From an uncultured Prevotellaceae bacterium (GTDB lineage: Bacteria > Bacteroidota > Bacteroidia > Bacteroidales > Bacteroidaceae), in NCBI GenBank assembly GCA_946625675.1, contig CAMOTI010000167.1, forward strand, positions 1 through 34,745: DNA of 34,745 nt, in the 5' to 3' direction. Below, piece by piece: positions 7,972 through 18,790 of this stretch (position 1 is its first letter; the number at the start of each line of letters is the position of its first letter). A program made the translations under genes and the position numbers. Below the pieces are notes generated by a model that searched no databases, was not told where the DNA came from, and saw only the letters and a program-made list of their open reading frames with translations.

Positions 7972-8892
7972 CTATGAGGAAAAGAGTTTCTTACGGTATT
8001 CCGATGGCGACATACCCATCGCCTTGGAGAACATACGTGAGAAATAGAGCGCGTCCTCGATGCCGAGTTTGTAGCAGATTTGGTTGATATGCAGGTCGGT
8101 CTTACGCATCATGGTGCATGCCAGCTTGATTTTCATGTTGTTGAAATAGGCAAGGGGGCTCACCCCGGTTTGCTGCTTGAAAAGCGCGGAGAAACGTGTG
8201 GATGAGTAGCCGACATACTGTAAGATGTCCTGCAACGTGATTTTACGCTCGATGTTCTCCTTCATGAAGTGGATGGCAGCCTCGACCACGTTGATGGACG
8301 TGGCAGCATTGCTTTCCGTCTTGTCTTCGTGTTGCTCGTGGTGCGACACCTTCCTGTACTGGCGCAGGTAGCGCAGGGAGGCGAGGTAGTAGTGGAGGAG
8401 GCTGGTTGCGAATCGCAGGTCCTCGATTCCGTCTCCGTTGTGGAGTGTGGACAGGATCTCCTCGAAGATGTTGTTCCGGTTGTGGATGTTGGAGTTGATG
8501 GTGACCCGGACGTCCTGGGGCTTGTCGGCGCCGTCGGCATAGATGGATGAGTGGTCGCCCTGGAAGTGTACCCAGTAGATGGTCCACTGGTCGCCTTCCG
8601 TTGCGCCGTACTCGTGTGGGATGCCGGCTGGGAGGATGAAGTACTGGTTGGCGTGTACCTTGTAAGTCATGCCGTTCAGCCGGTAGAATCCGCTTCCGTC
8701 TACGCAGTAGATAAGGACGTACTGTTCGATCCCCTCTGTCCGTATGCGGTGGTGGTGTTCAGCCTTTGGGTAGTAGCCGATGTCGGTAATGTAAAGGCTA
8801 CGGACCAGCGGGTCTTTTCGCTCTATCTCTATGTACATAGGCGGGAGCACGATAGAGCGCTCACCTTGAAAGCCATCTTTGCGTTTTATCAT
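7972..8892 (-). CDS. AraC-family transcriptional regulator
   Basis: A 306-residue protein with an N-terminal AraC-type cupin sensor (about 30-150, including the HHHRIR and LPAGIPHEYG segments) and a C-terminal double helix-turn-helix (about 205-303), with HLHINQICYKLGIEDALYFSRMF and the ending MSPSEYRKK typical of the family. It is transcribed away from the MFS sugar porter and DUF5107 gene and is probably their ligand-dependent activator. The sugar cannot be named from sequence. A Bacteroidota -7 box lies about 115 bases upstream with a strong GC palindrome in the leader. Confidence 0.92.
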   Translation of the reverse strand: MIKRKDGFQGERSIVLPPMYIEIERKDPLVRSLYITDIGYYPKAEHHHRIRTEGIEQYVLIYCVDGSGFYRLNGMTYKVHANQYFILPAGIPHEYGATEGDQWTIYWVHFQGDHSSIYADGADKPQDVRVTINSNIHNRNNIFEEILSTLHNGDGIEDLRFATSLLHYYLASLRYLRQYRKVSHHEQHEDKTESNAATSINVVEAAIHFMKENIERKITLQDILQYVGYSSTRFSALFKQQTGVSPLAYFNNMKIKLACTMMRKTDLHINQICYKLGIEDALYFSRMFSKAMGMSPSEYRKKLFSS

Positions 8893-8980
8893 GATTGGGG
8901 TTGGTAAGTGACAAGATTCTACGAAGTGAATAGTATGGTAACTTTTGCAAGTTGAATTCCAATAAGTTTTTGGGGTATGA

Positions 8981-9000
8981 AGACGCCCTGCAGGGCGTCT
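8981..9000. repeat. Perfect 20-bp GC-rich palindrome in the AraC leader
   Basis: AGACGCCC-TGCA-GGGCGTCT is a perfect palindrome. A close relative lies at 31756-31775 (AGACGCCC-CGCG-GGGCGTCT); both continue with CTACT, so they belong to one dispersed repeat family rather than being operators specific to this gene. It falls near the predicted transcription start of the AraC gene. Confidence 0.8.
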
Positions 9001-9006
9001 CTACTG

Positions 9007-9014
9007 CAAATATA
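9007..9014 (-). promoter_or_regulatory. Putative -7 box for the AraC gene
   Basis: The minus strand reads TATATTTG, matching TAnnTTTG. No convincing -33 TTG is seen at the usual distance. Confidence 0.4.
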
Positions 9015-9101
9015 TACATTTTTTTTGTTACATGATATCCATTGGGAAAAAAATCCATGTTTTTGTCTAAAATTTCCATAGCAGAATATCAAAAAACATC
9101 G

Positions 9102-9109
9102 TAATTTTG
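9102..9109 (+). promoter_or_regulatory. Putative -7 box for the MFS/DUF5107 genes
   Basis: TAATTTTG matches TAnnTTTG, giving a leader of about 160 bases before the MFS start. No TTG is found near -33, as expected for an activator-dependent promoter. The leader holds two similar phrases, ATATCCCAATAAATC near 9119 and ATACCCAAATAAATC near 9227, of unknown role. Confidence 0.45.
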
Positions 9110-9241
9110 CACTGCAAAATATCCCAATAAATCATTCCACGTACAACCTATAGGAGGGGAAAACTCCGTTTTCCCGCGCACCCACGCCCCTGATCCGTAC
9201 TCCCCAAAAATATCCAAAATAATAAAATACCCAAATAAATC

Positions 9242-9270
9242 GTAAATAGTAAATAGTAAAATAGTAAATT
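9242..9270 (+). repeat. Heptamer tandem repeat ending at the MFS start codon
   Basis: GTAAATA, GTAAATA, GTAAAATA, GTAAATT: four units, one lengthened by a base, followed by CCCCC and the ATG at 9276. One of several heptamer tracts in this window that directly precede start codons. Confidence 0.75.
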
Positions 9271-9275
9271 CCCCC

Positions 9276-10559
9276 ATGTTTACCAAATCATTCATTTATT
9301 TCATCTGCCTTGTATCGGCGATGGGTGGCCTCCTCTTCGGCTACGACTGGGTAGTGATAGGCGGTGCAAAACCGTTCTATGAGCTCTATTTCGGCATCAC
9401 AGACTCCCCGTTGATGCAGGGTGTGGCGATGACGACTGCACTCATTGGCTGTCTTGTGGGAGCGATGGTGGCAGGCGGTGCAGCCGACCGTTACGGACGT
9501 AAGCCCTTGCTGATGCTGTCTGCCGTTTTATTCACAATCTCTGCCATCGCCACGGGCTTGTTCAACGATTTCACGATGTTCAATATCGCACGCTTCATCG
9601 GCGGTGTCGGCATCGGAGTGGCTTCTGCACTGGCACCGATGTATATCGCTGAGGTGAGCCCTTCCGATATACGAGGGCGTATGGTCAGCCTGAACCAGAT
9701 GACAATCGTACTCGGCATTCTCTCCGCACAGGTGGTGAATATGTTGCTGGCGCGCGACACGACTGTGGCTGAGTCGCAGGCATGGAATGTGGAGTGGGGA
9801 TGGCGTTGGATGTTCTGGGCTGAGACCCTTCCGGCAGCCTTGTTCCTCGTGATGAGTTTCTTTATTCCAGAGAGCCCTGTCTTCCAGCAGCTGAAAGCAT
9901 CTTCCAAGACTGAGAGGAAAGAGAAGACCGGCCTTCGGGAGCTGTTCAAGAAGAAATATGGAAGAGTGCTGCTCCTGGGTTTGGTGATTGCCGTGTTCCA
10001 GCAGTGGTGTGGCACGAACGTGATTTTCAATTATGCACAGGAGATTTTCGTGGCTGCTGGCTTTGATGTCGACGGCATGTTTATCAATATCGTCATCACC
10101 GGCATTGCCAATGTGGTGTTCACCTTCGTCGCGCTCTATACGATAGAGAAGTGGGGCCGACGGACGCTGATGCTGATTGGTGCCGGAGGACTGGGGCTGA
10201 TTTACCTCACCTTGGGCACCTGCTATTTCGTCGGTATAGAAGGCTTTGGCATGGTGGCGTTGGTAGTTGCTGCCATCTCGGTATATGCGATGACGCTGGG
10301 CCCTGTGACCTGGACATTGCTGGCGGAGATCTTCCCGCACCGAGTGCGTGGAATCGCCATGGCCACTTGCACGTTCGCCCTGTGGGTAGGATGTTGCACG
10401 CTGACATTCTCTTTCCCCTCGATGAACGCGGCACTCGGCAGCAGCGGCACATTCTGGATCTACTCAGCCATCTGCTGCTGTGCCTTCATCTACCTCCTCC
10501 GTAATTGCCCAGAAACCAAAGGAAAGAGCCTTGAAGAACTGGAAAAAGAACTAACATAG
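9276..10559 (+). CDS. MFS sugar porter (sugar:proton symporter)
   Basis: A 427-residue membrane protein of the sugar porter family with about 12 hydrophobic segments. Family marks include ADRYGRKPLLML between helices 2 and 3, the SPSDIRGRMVSLNQ segment after helix 4, PESPVF before the central loop, the repeated GRRTLM motif, and PETKGKSLEELE at the C-terminus. It would import a monosaccharide, resembling xylose and arabinose porters, but the substrate cannot be fixed. It precedes the DUF5107-TPR gene in the same direction and lies opposite the AraC regulator, forming one sugar-use locus. Confidence 0.93.
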   Translation: MFTKSFIYFICLVSAMGGLLFGYDWVVIGGAKPFYELYFGITDSPLMQGVAMTTALIGCLVGAMVAGGAADRYGRKPLLMLSAVLFTISAIATGLFNDFTMFNIARFIGGVGIGVASALAPMYIAEVSPSDIRGRMVSLNQMTIVLGILSAQVVNMLLARDTTVAESQAWNVEWGWRWMFWAETLPAALFLVMSFFIPESPVFQQLKASSKTERKEKTGLRELFKKKYGRVLLLGLVIAVFQQWCGTNVIFNYAQEIFVAAGFDVDGMFINIVITGIANVVFTFVALYTIEKWGRRTLMLIGAGGLGLIYLTLGTCYFVGIEGFGMVALVVAAISVYAMTLGPVTWTLLAEIFPHRVRGIAMATCTFALWVGCCTLTFSFPSMNAALGSSGTFWIYSAICCCAFIYLLRNCPETKGKSLEELEKELT

Positions 10560-10562
10560 TAA

Positions 10563-10597
10563 TTTGAACTTTGAAATTTGAACTTTGAAATTTGAAC
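10563..10597 (+). repeat. Heptamer tandem repeat TTTGAAC/TTTGAAA
   Basis: Five alternating 7-base units begin 4 bases after the MFS stop codon. Confidence 0.85.
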
Positions 10598-10602
10598 TTT
10601 TT

Positions 10603-10650
10603 CCGACCCGTCCGACCCGTCCGACTTGTCCGACTCGTCCGACCCGTCCG
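10603..10650 (+). repeat. Nonamer tandem repeat CCGACCCGT
   Basis: Five 9-base units (CCGACCCGT twice, CCGACTTGT, CCGACTCGT, CCGACCCGT) plus CCG, followed by nine A. Two further heptamer-like units, CTCTAAA and CTTTAAA, at 10660-10673 lead into the next start codon. Confidence 0.85.
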
Positions 10651-10679
10651 AAAAAAAAACTCTAAACTTTAAACTAAAT

Positions 10680-13600
10680 ATGGTAAAAGCCTGGCGAGAA
10701 ATCGTGACAATACCGACTTATGAAGTCGGCAAACCTGAGAAAAGCCCGATGTTTCTGGAGAAACGCGTCTATCAAGGATCAAGTGGGGTGGTGTATCCAT
10801 ACCCTGTGATAGAGACAATGAGCGACAAGAAGACTGACAAAGAATATCTGGCCGTATGGCTGGAGAACGAGTATATCAAGGTGATGGTGCTGCCGGAGTT
10901 GGGTGGCCGTGTGCAGATGGCCTACGACAAGCTGAAACAGCGCCATTTCGTGTATTACAACCATGTGGTGAAACCCGCTTTGGTGGGCCTGCTGGGTCCT
11001 TGGATCAGCGGCGGCATCGAGTTCAACTGGCCACAGCACCACCGTCCGACCACCTTCATGCCCGTCGACACCTGCATTGAGGAGAACGAAGACGGAAGCG
11101 TGTCGGTCTGGGTGAGCGAGGTGGAGAAGATGTTCCACCAGAAGGGGATGGCTGGATTCACGCTAAGGCCCGGCTGCGCCTATTTGGAAATCAAGGGGGT
11201 GGTCTACAACCGCACGGATGTGCCGCAGACGTTCCTGTGGTGGGCTAATCCGGCTGTGGAGGTGAACGACTACTACCAGAGTGTGTTCCCGCCTGACATC
11301 AACGCCGTTTTCGACCATGGAAAACGGGCCGTCTCTTCTTTCCCAATCGCCACCGGAACTTATTACAAGATGGACTATTCCGCTGGGGTCGACATCTCCA
11401 ACTACCGCAACATACCTGTACCTACCTCATATATGGGAGTGAATTCCCGATTCAACTTCGAGGGGGGATACGAGAACGACACGAAGGCGGGCATGCTGCA
11501 CGTGGCAAGCCACCATTACTCTCCCGGCAAGAAGCAGTGGACATGGGGCAACGGCGACTTCGGAAAGGCATGGGACCGCAACCTCACCGATGAGGCCACT
11601 CCGGAGGAGGCCGACCGCTGGCATATCGACCGACAGGGATTCCGGCCCTATATCGAGCTGATGGCGGGTGTATATACGGAGAACCAGCCTGACTTCACGT
11701 GGCTGATGCCTTATGAGGAGAAGCGGTTCACTCAGTATTTCATGCCTTACCGGGAGCTGGGTGTGGTGAAAGAGGCGTCGAAGGACCTTATCCTGAACAT
11801 CGACCCGGCGGAAGATGGAAAAGTGCAGTTCAAGGTGTTCGCCACCTCCAGCCAGCTGGTTCATGTCGTCTTGAGGAACGACGACGGGCGGGTATATTAT
11901 GAGGACGAGGTGACCATCACGCCGGAGGAACTGCTGACCAAGTGTGTCGATGTGGAAGGTGCTCCGTTCGGCTGTCTGACGCTCGAGCTTCGCAAGCGAT
12001 TCGCTTATGGTGAGCGGACAGTGCTGGCTTGGCATGCCGAGCCGGACGAGATACGCCCGATTCCCGACAGCGCAGAGGCTGCCCTCCTTCCTCATCAGAT
12101 CAAGACAAACGAACAGCTATACCTGACCGGCCTGCATCTCGAGCAATACCGTCATGCCACGTGGCTTCCCACCGACTACTATGAGGAGGCGCTTCGCCGT
12201 GATCCCGACGATATCAGATGCCTGAACGCCATGGGACTGTGGTACATCCGAAAGGGGCGGTTTGCTTTTGCCGAGGAGTACTTGCGCAAGGCTGTCCGGC
12301 TGAGCCAGAAGCGCAACCCGAACCCTTATGACGGTGAGCCGATTTACAACCTGGGGCTGGCGTTGAAATATCAGGGTAAGTTCGACGAGGCCTACGAGCG
12401 GTTCTGGAAAGCTTCCTGGAACAAGGGCTGGGCTGATGCCGCCTATTTCGAGGCTGCCAAGATCAGCACTGCACAGGGCCGCTACGAGGATGCACTCGAC
12501 GAGATTGACCGCTGTCTTTACAACAACTGGCACAACCACAAGGCACGGGCGCTGAAGGCGGCCCTCCTGCGAAAGACTGGCCGTAAAGACGAGGCGTTGG
12601 CACTGATTGTGGAGTCGCTGCGGTTCGACCGATTCAACTATGGCTGCCGCTACGAGCAATACCTGCTCACGGGCGAGGAGAAGCTGTTGGCTGAGCTGAC
12701 GCTGATGATGCGCAACAGCAGCCAGAACTACGACGAGCTGGCACTGGATTATGCCGCTGCAGGACTGAAGGAGGAGGCGTCTGACATTTGGTGCTTCGCC
12801 ATCAGCAAGGGGGCGGTCAGCCCGATGACATATTATTACCTGGGACGTTATGACGAGGCTGAGAAGGCCTGTCCTGACTATTGCTTCCCCAACCGGCCGG
12901 AGGATATCCTGGCGCTGGAGAAGGCGAAGGAGCTGAATCCGGAAGGGGCGAAAGCGCCTTACTATCTCGGCTGCCTCTACTATGCAGCGCGTCAGTACGA
13001 CCTCGCCGTACAGAATTGGGAGCTCTCCGCAGAGAAAGACCCTAAGTTCCCGATGGTGTGGCGCAACCTCGCTCTTGCACGCTTCAACAAGCAGGACCGA
13101 CAGGAGGAGGCTTTGGAGTATATGGAGAAGGCGTTCGACCTCGACGAGGGCGATGCCCGGATGCTGATGGAGCTGGACCAGCTTCACAAGCGTATGCAGC
13201 GTCCGCATGAGCAGCGTCTGCAGTTCCTGCAGCTCTATCCGGAGCTGATACAGCGTCGCGACGACCTGGTGCTGGAGGAGATCACCCTGCTCAACCAGCT
13301 GGGACGCTACGAGGAGGCGATGGAGAAGCTTGACGCCCACCGCTTCCATCCTTGGGAAGGCGGAGAAGGAAAAGTGTCGACGCAGTATCAGATTTGCCGT
13401 GTGGCGTTGGCGAAGCGTTGTCTGGATCATCCGGAGGACAAGACCTTGGTGAAGCGTGCCGTCAAGCTGCTGAGTGAGTGTCTCGACTATCCGTCCCATC
13501 TCGGAGAAGGAAAGCTCTTTGGCGCTCAGGAGAACGACTTTTATTACTATCTGGGTGTGGCTTACGAGGCGCTGGGTGATGAGCAGGAGGCACGCCGTTG

Positions 13601-13976
13601 CTGGGAGGCGGCGACGAAAGGGCCTCAGGAGCCTGCTGCAGCCATGTACTACAACGACGCTAAGCCCGACAAGATCTTCTACCAGGGCATGGCGCTCCTC
13701 AAGCTCGGCAGGCAGGATGAGGCGCACGGCCGCTTCTACAAATTAATAAACTACGGGAAGCAGCACCTCTTCGAGAAGCAGGTGATGGACTATTTCGCTG
13801 TGTCGCTCCCCGACCTCCTCATCTGGGAGGACTCACTCGACAAGAAGAACCAGATCCACTGCAACTATATGCTTGCCCTCGGCTATTACGGCATGGGAGA
13901 CAAGGCGCATGCCCTCCGCTACCTACATGCGGCCGAGCAGTTGGACATCAACCAGCAATTCGCTTTTGGATTTTGA
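10680..13976 (+). CDS. DUF5107 domain protein with tetratricopeptide repeats
   Basis: A 1098-residue protein from the ATG at 10680; the frame is open further upstream only from a TTG inside the nonamer repeat, so I chose the ATG. Residues 1 to about 330 match the DUF5107 type: LENEYIKVMVLPELGGRV (61-78) and GGIEFNWPQHHRPT (111-124). The first phrase is reminiscent of galactose-mutarotase-like beta-sandwich proteins, so a carbohydrate-binding or -processing role is plausible (inference). The remainder, from about 480, is a long series of TPR-like helical pairs with A-rich positions such as YEEALRRDPDDIRCLNAMGLWY. No signal peptide is evident, suggesting the cytoplasm. Its position after the sugar porter and opposite AraC points to metabolism of the imported sugar. 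Confidence 0.85.
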   Translation: MVKAWREIVTIPTYEVGKPEKSPMFLEKRVYQGSSGVVYPYPVIETMSDKKTDKEYLAVWLENEYIKVMVLPELGGRVQMAYDKLKQRHFVYYNHVVKPALVGLLGPWISGGIEFNWPQHHRPTTFMPVDTCIEENEDGSVSVWVSEVEKMFHQKGMAGFTLRPGCAYLEIKGVVYNRTDVPQTFLWWANPAVEVNDYYQSVFPPDINAVFDHGKRAVSSFPIATGTYYKMDYSAGVDISNYRNIPVPTSYMGVNSRFNFEGGYENDTKAGMLHVASHHYSPGKKQWTWGNGDFGKAWDRNLTDEATPEEADRWHIDRQGFRPYIELMAGVYTENQPDFTWLMPYEEKRFTQYFMPYRELGVVKEASKDLILNIDPAEDGKVQFKVFATSSQLVHVVLRNDDGRVYYEDEVTITPEELLTKCVDVEGAPFGCLTLELRKRFAYGERTVLAWHAEPDEIRPIPDSAEAALLPHQIKTNEQLYLTGLHLEQYRHATWLPTDYYEEALRRDPDDIRCLNAMGLWYIRKGRFAFAEEYLRKAVRLSQKRNPNPYDGEPIYNLGLALKYQGKFDEAYERFWKASWNKGWADAAYFEAAKISTAQGRYEDALDEIDRCLYNNWHNHKARALKAALLRKTGRKDEALALIVESLRFDRFNYGCRYEQYLLTGEEKLLAELTLMMRNSSQNYDELALDYAAAGLKEEASDIWCFAISKGAVSPMTYYYLGRYDEAEKACPDYCFPNRPEDILALEKAKELNPEGAKAPYYLGCLYYAARQYDLAVQNWELSAEKDPKFPMVWRNLALARFNKQDRQEEALEYMEKAFDLDEGDARMLMELDQLHKRMQRPHEQRLQFLQLYPELIQRRDDLVLEEITLLNQLGRYEEAMEKLDAHRFHPWEGGEGKVSTQYQICRVALAKRCLDHPEDKTLVKRAVKLLSECLDYPSHLGEGKLFGAQENDFYYYLGVAYEALGDEQEARRCWEAATKGPQEPAAAMYYNDAKPDKIFYQGMALLKLGRQDEAHGRFYKLINYGKQHLFEKQVMDYFAVSLPDLLIWEDSLDKKNQIHCNYMLALGYYGMGDKAHALRYLHAAEQLDINQQFAFGF

Positions 13977-13983
13977 TATCTCA

Positions 13984-14021
13984 GCCCTCCGTATAGCACT
14001 GGCTTGCCTATGCGGGGGGGC
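13984..14021. terminator. Possible bidirectional hairpin between convergent genes
   Basis: GCCCTCCGTATAG and CTATGCGGGGGGGC can pair with a few G-T pairs around an 11-base loop. It lies between the converging ends of the DUF5107 gene and the carbonic anhydrase gene. T-runs are short, so termination is only suggested. Confidence 0.4.
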
Positions 14022-14564
14022 TTATTTGATTTCCTCGAGTTGTCCGGTCTCGGAGTCGATGATGAATCCTCTGACAGTGATGTCGGCTGGGACGAGGGGG
14101 TGGGTCTTGATGGTGTGTACGGTCTTCCGGACGGACTCCGGCGTGTCCTTGAATCCTTCGAGCCATTGGTTGAGGTCGATGCCGCACTTGCGGATGGTGT
14201 CGAGGGTGTGGTCGGTGATGCCGCGGCTGATCATCTCATGATGGAAATGGTCGTAGCTCATGTGGCAGGCGCCGCAGTGGCTGTGTGCCACGACCATGAT
14301 CTCCTCAACTCCCAGCTCGTAGATGGCGACGATGAGGCTGCGCATGGCGGAGTCGAAGGCGGAGATGACGAGTCCTCCCGCATTCTTGATGATTTTGGCG
14401 TCTCCGTTCTTCAGTCCGAGGGCGGCCGGCAGCAGTTCCGTAAGCCGTGTGTCCATGCACGAGAGGACGGCGAGCTTCTTGTCCGGGTATTTGTCGGTGA
14501 GGTATTTCTCGTAGGCTTTCTCAGCCACAAACTGCTTGTTGAATTCAATTATCTGGTCAATCAT
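14022..14564 (-). CDS. Beta-class carbonic anhydrase
   Basis: A 180-residue protein that interconverts carbon dioxide and bicarbonate. The zinc-site pattern is intact: SCMDTR (Cys36, with the Asp38-Arg40 dyad) and HSHCGAC (His94, Cys97). NAGG and the hydrophobic segment VEEIMVVAH are typical. The start at ATG 14564 is preferred to the in-frame TTG 9 bases upstream. It probably supplies bicarbonate for carboxylation steps feeding succinate formation, which fits the neighbouring fumarate reductase genes, though a hairpin separates them. Confidence 0.92.
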   Translation of the reverse strand: MIDQIIEFNKQFVAEKAYEKYLTDKYPDKKLAVLSCMDTRLTELLPAALGLKNGDAKIIKNAGGLVISAFDSAMRSLIVAIYELGVEEIMVVAHSHCGACHMSYDHFHHEMISRGITDHTLDTIRKCGIDLNQWLEGFKDTPESVRKTVHTIKTHPLVPADITVRGFIIDSETGQLEEIK

Positions 14565-14724
14565 GATTTTCAAGGATTTATGTTATGGTTCAAATCAATG
14601 TCTAAAAAAGAATATTCTAAAAATTCATGTCAATTTTAAAAAATATTCATGAAAATTCATGAACATTCGTGGAGATTTGTGTTAAAAAAGCGATTCGATT
14701 ACCATCGCCGGAGTAAATTAATTC

Positions 14725-14752
14725 TTCATTTTTCATTCTTCATTTTTCACTT
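14725..14752. repeat. Heptamer tandem repeat TTCATTT/TTCACTT
   Basis: Four 7-base units (TTCATTT, TTCATTC, TTCATTT, TTCACTT) between the carbonic anhydrase gene and the frd terminator. Nearby, 14644-14680 also has an irregular TTCATGAAAA/TTCATGAACA duplication. Confidence 0.75.
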
Positions 14753-14769
14753 AAAAAAGTAGTTCTACA

Positions 14770-14799
14770 CAAAGGCGGACCTCGCTGGGTCCGCCTTTG
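14770..14799 (-). terminator. Rho-independent-type terminator of the frd operon
   Basis: CAAAGGCGGACC and GGTCCGCCTTTG form a perfect 12-bp stem with a 6-base loop, 27 bases beyond the frdB stop. On the minus strand a run of T follows after about 10 bases. Confidence 0.8.
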
Positions 14800-14826
14800 C
14801 ATGGAATATGAATAGATGTTGATGTC

Positions 14827-15591
14827 TTAGTCAGCAAGCTTGGCCTTGATGAACTCGCGGTTGAGGCGTGCGATGTTGGAGATGGTCTCGCACTTAGGGC
14901 ACACAGCCTCGCAGGCGCGGGTGTTGGTGCAGTTGCCGAATCCGAGCTCGTCCATCTTTGCCACCATCGCCTTCGCGCGCTTGGCAGCCTCTGGGCGTCC
15001 CTGAGGCAGGAGAGCGAGCTGGCTCACCTTCGAGCTGACGAAGAGCATGGCCGAGCCGTTCTTACAAGCTGCCACGCAGGCACCGCATCCGATGCATGAC
15101 GCGCAGTCCATGGCTGCGTCGGCGTCCTGCTTGGGGATGAGAATCGCGTTGGCGTCCTGGGGGGCTCCGGTACGTACGCTCACGTAGCCGCCAGCCTGCA
15201 TGATCTTGTCGAACGCGTTGCGGTCCACCATGCAGTCCTTGATGACGGGGAATCCGGCGGAGCGCCACGGCTCGATGGTGATCACGTCGCCTGAGTTGAA
15301 CTTACGCATATAGAGCTGGCAGGTCGTGGCGCCGCGCTCAGTCTTTCCGTGGGGAGTTCCGTTGATATACAGCGAGCACATGCCGCAGATGCCCTCACGG
15401 CAGTCGTGGTCAAACACGAACGGCTCCTTGCCTTCCTCAATCAGTTGCTCGTTCAGGATGTCGAGCATCTCAAGGAATGAAGTGTCACCAGGGATGTCCT
15501 TCATTACCTTCGTCTCAAAATGGCCCTTGTCTTTCGGACCGTTCTGCTTCCAGTATTTTACTGTGAATGATGTTAATATTTTTTCAGCCAT
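14827..15591 (-). CDS. frdB: Fumarate reductase/succinate dehydrogenase iron-sulfur subunit
   Basis: A 254-residue electron-transfer subunit. [15 protein letters not shown] with the later TTCQ gives the [2Fe-2S] site; [19 protein letters not shown] gives the [4Fe-4S] site; [14 protein letters not shown] gives the [3Fe-4S] site. It carries electrons between the cytochrome b subunit and the flavoprotein. It is the last gene of the operon, 5 bases after frdA, with a strong terminator beyond it. In gut Bacteroidota this complex normally acts as fumarate reductase, giving succinate. Confidence 0.95.
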   Translation of the reverse strand: MAEKILTSFTVKYWKQNGPKDKGHFETKVMKDIPGDTSFLEMLDILNEQLIEEGKEPFVFDHDCREGICGMCSLYINGTPHGKTERGATTCQLYMRKFNSGDVITIEPWRSAGFPVIKDCMVDRNAFDKIMQAGGYVSVRTGAPQDANAILIPKQDADAAMDCASCIGCGACVAACKNGSAMLFVSSKVSQLALLPQGRPEAAKRAKAMVAKMDELGFGNCTNTRACEAVCPKCETISNIARLNREFIKAKLAD

Positions 15592-15596
15592 GGTGA

Positions 15597-17576
<1,980 letters not shown>

Positions 17577-17644
17577 AGTAGTAAATTCTTTATTTTACGT
17601 GTTATTATGAATAACGTCGGTTAAAATAGATAGAGACTTAAGGC

Positions 17645-18679
17645 TTATTCGCCTTTGTTGCAGCATTCTCCATTCTGTGCGTCGCAGAATTCGCAAGGTT
17701 TTCCTGGCTCGCAACATGGTTTGTCCGGATTTCCGCATCCCGGGCAAGCCTTGGACTCAGCTCCGGCCTCTGCCTCACAGCATTCAGCACCTTCCTGGCA
17801 ACACTCTGCACCCTCCTTGCAGCAGTCGGGCTTGGTGGCACAGGCGGCTGCGCCTTTCTCGCATGCCGCAGCCTTGTCGCAAGCGGCAGCCTTGTCGGCA
17901 CATTCAGTTCCGCAAGCCTCCTCACACGTGCATTCCTCACCGTTCTGCACGCAAGCACATCCAGCGCAGAGAGCCGGTGCCTCGCAGCATTTGAGTGATG
18001 GTGCAGTCTTAGTGGCGAAACCAACCACCACCGCAAGGAACATGAGCATAACTACGGTAACGTAGATGTTTCCGATGATTTTCCAGCGTTTGAACCATAC
18101 GTTTCCGCTCCATCCTACTGTCTGGATAGAGGACCAGAATCCGTGAGTGAGGTGCATCCAGATGGCTGCAAGCCAGATGATGTAGAGGATGGTGTAGACG
18201 ATTCCGCAGGTGGTTGAGCAGTCGAAGGTCTGTGCTATCCATGCGAATCCGTTTGTCGGGCCAGGGCAAACGGCGTTGCCGGCCAGCTCAGCGAACATCA
18301 TGTGATACCAGAAGTTGAAGAGGTGGAGTATGAGTCCCAGCAGTACGACAAGTCCCAGTACGAACATGTTCTGTGATGACCACTCCACTTTGTCCGGTTT
18401 AGCCGTAACGGCATATCGGTTGTTACCGCGTGCCTTACGGTTCTGCAGAGTCAGGATGATGGCATAGATAATGTGTATGGCGATAAGCGCCATTAGCACG
18501 ATTGTTGCCGCCACTGCGTACCAGTTGGATCCGAGAAAGCGGCAAATCATGTTGTAGCCATTTCCTGAAATCAGAGCCACTACGTTCATGCAAGCATGGA
18601 ACGTGAGGAAAAGGATAAGTGCCATACCCGTGACGGACATAATCACTTTCCTTCCGATAGAAGAATTAGTTAACCACAT
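17645..18679 (-). CDS. frdC: Fumarate reductase cytochrome b subunit with a cysteine-rich C-terminal extension
   Basis: A 344-residue protein, about 110 residues longer than expected. Residues 1-228 are a normal di-heme cytochrome b anchor with five membrane helices (about 13-38, 53-78, 103-128, 154-176, 201-223) and candidate heme histidines His28, His69, His119 and His176 or His179. Residues 231-344 form a hydrophilic tail with 26 cysteines, many as CC pairs, with acidic and alanine-rich spacers and a short repeat ECCQEGAECC. The tail is in the same frame as the membrane part, with no sign of a frameshift. With five helices and a cytoplasmic N-terminus (known for this family) the tail would face the periplasm. 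Metal binding or a redox buffer role is inference. It is the first gene of frdCAB. Confidence 0.93.
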   Translation of the reverse strand: MWLTNSSIGRKVIMSVTGMALILFLTFHACMNVVALISGNGYNMICRFLGSNWYAVAATIVLMALIAIHIIYAIILTLQNRKARGNNRYAVTAKPDKVEWSSQNMFVLGLVVLLGLILHLFNFWYHMMFAELAGNAVCPGPTNGFAWIAQTFDCSTTCGIVYTILYIIWLAAIWMHLTHGFWSSIQTVGWSGNVWFKRWKIIGNIYVTVVMLMFLAVVVGFATKTAPSLKCCEAPALCAGCACVQNGEECTCEEACGTECADKAAACDKAAACEKGAAACATKPDCCKEGAECCQEGAECCEAEAGAESKACPGCGNPDKPCCEPGKPCEFCDAQNGECCNKGE

Positions 18680-18723
18680 AAATTTGTTGATTTTTTAATT
18701 ATTAAAATTGTTTAGTACATTTT

Positions 18724-18773
18724 CTCTTTCGACAAAGAGTCTTGTCCTGAAAAAAAGGTGATTTTTTCAAGAC
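18724..18773 (-). promoter_or_regulatory. Two hairpins in the frd leader
   Basis: CTCTTT-CGAC-AAAGAG (18724-18739) is a perfect inverted repeat. Next, GTCTTG (18739-18744) and CAAGAC (18768-18773) enclose TGAAAAAA/TTTTTTCA. Both lie in the predicted leader between the -7 box and frdC. A regulatory role is a guess. Confidence 0.4.
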
Positions 18774-18790
18774 GAGCCCATATTTTACTG

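Noticed and set aside
10626-10679. TTG start 54 bases upstream for the DUF5107 gene
   Set aside because: The extra residues are encoded by the nonamer repeat and A-run; the ATG at 10680 begins the conserved region.
12117-13727. Long minus-strand open frame of 536 codons opposite the DUF5107-TPR gene
   Set aside because: It is the shadow of a high-GC coding gene with strong codon bias; its leucine- and valine-rich product shows no domain.
17655-18065. Possibility that the cysteine-rich FrdC tail is a frameshift or wrong-strand reading
   Set aside because: The tail is in continuous frame with the membrane domain, has an orderly CC pattern and ends in a normal stop; the opposite-strand frame is low-complexity Ser/His/Gln.
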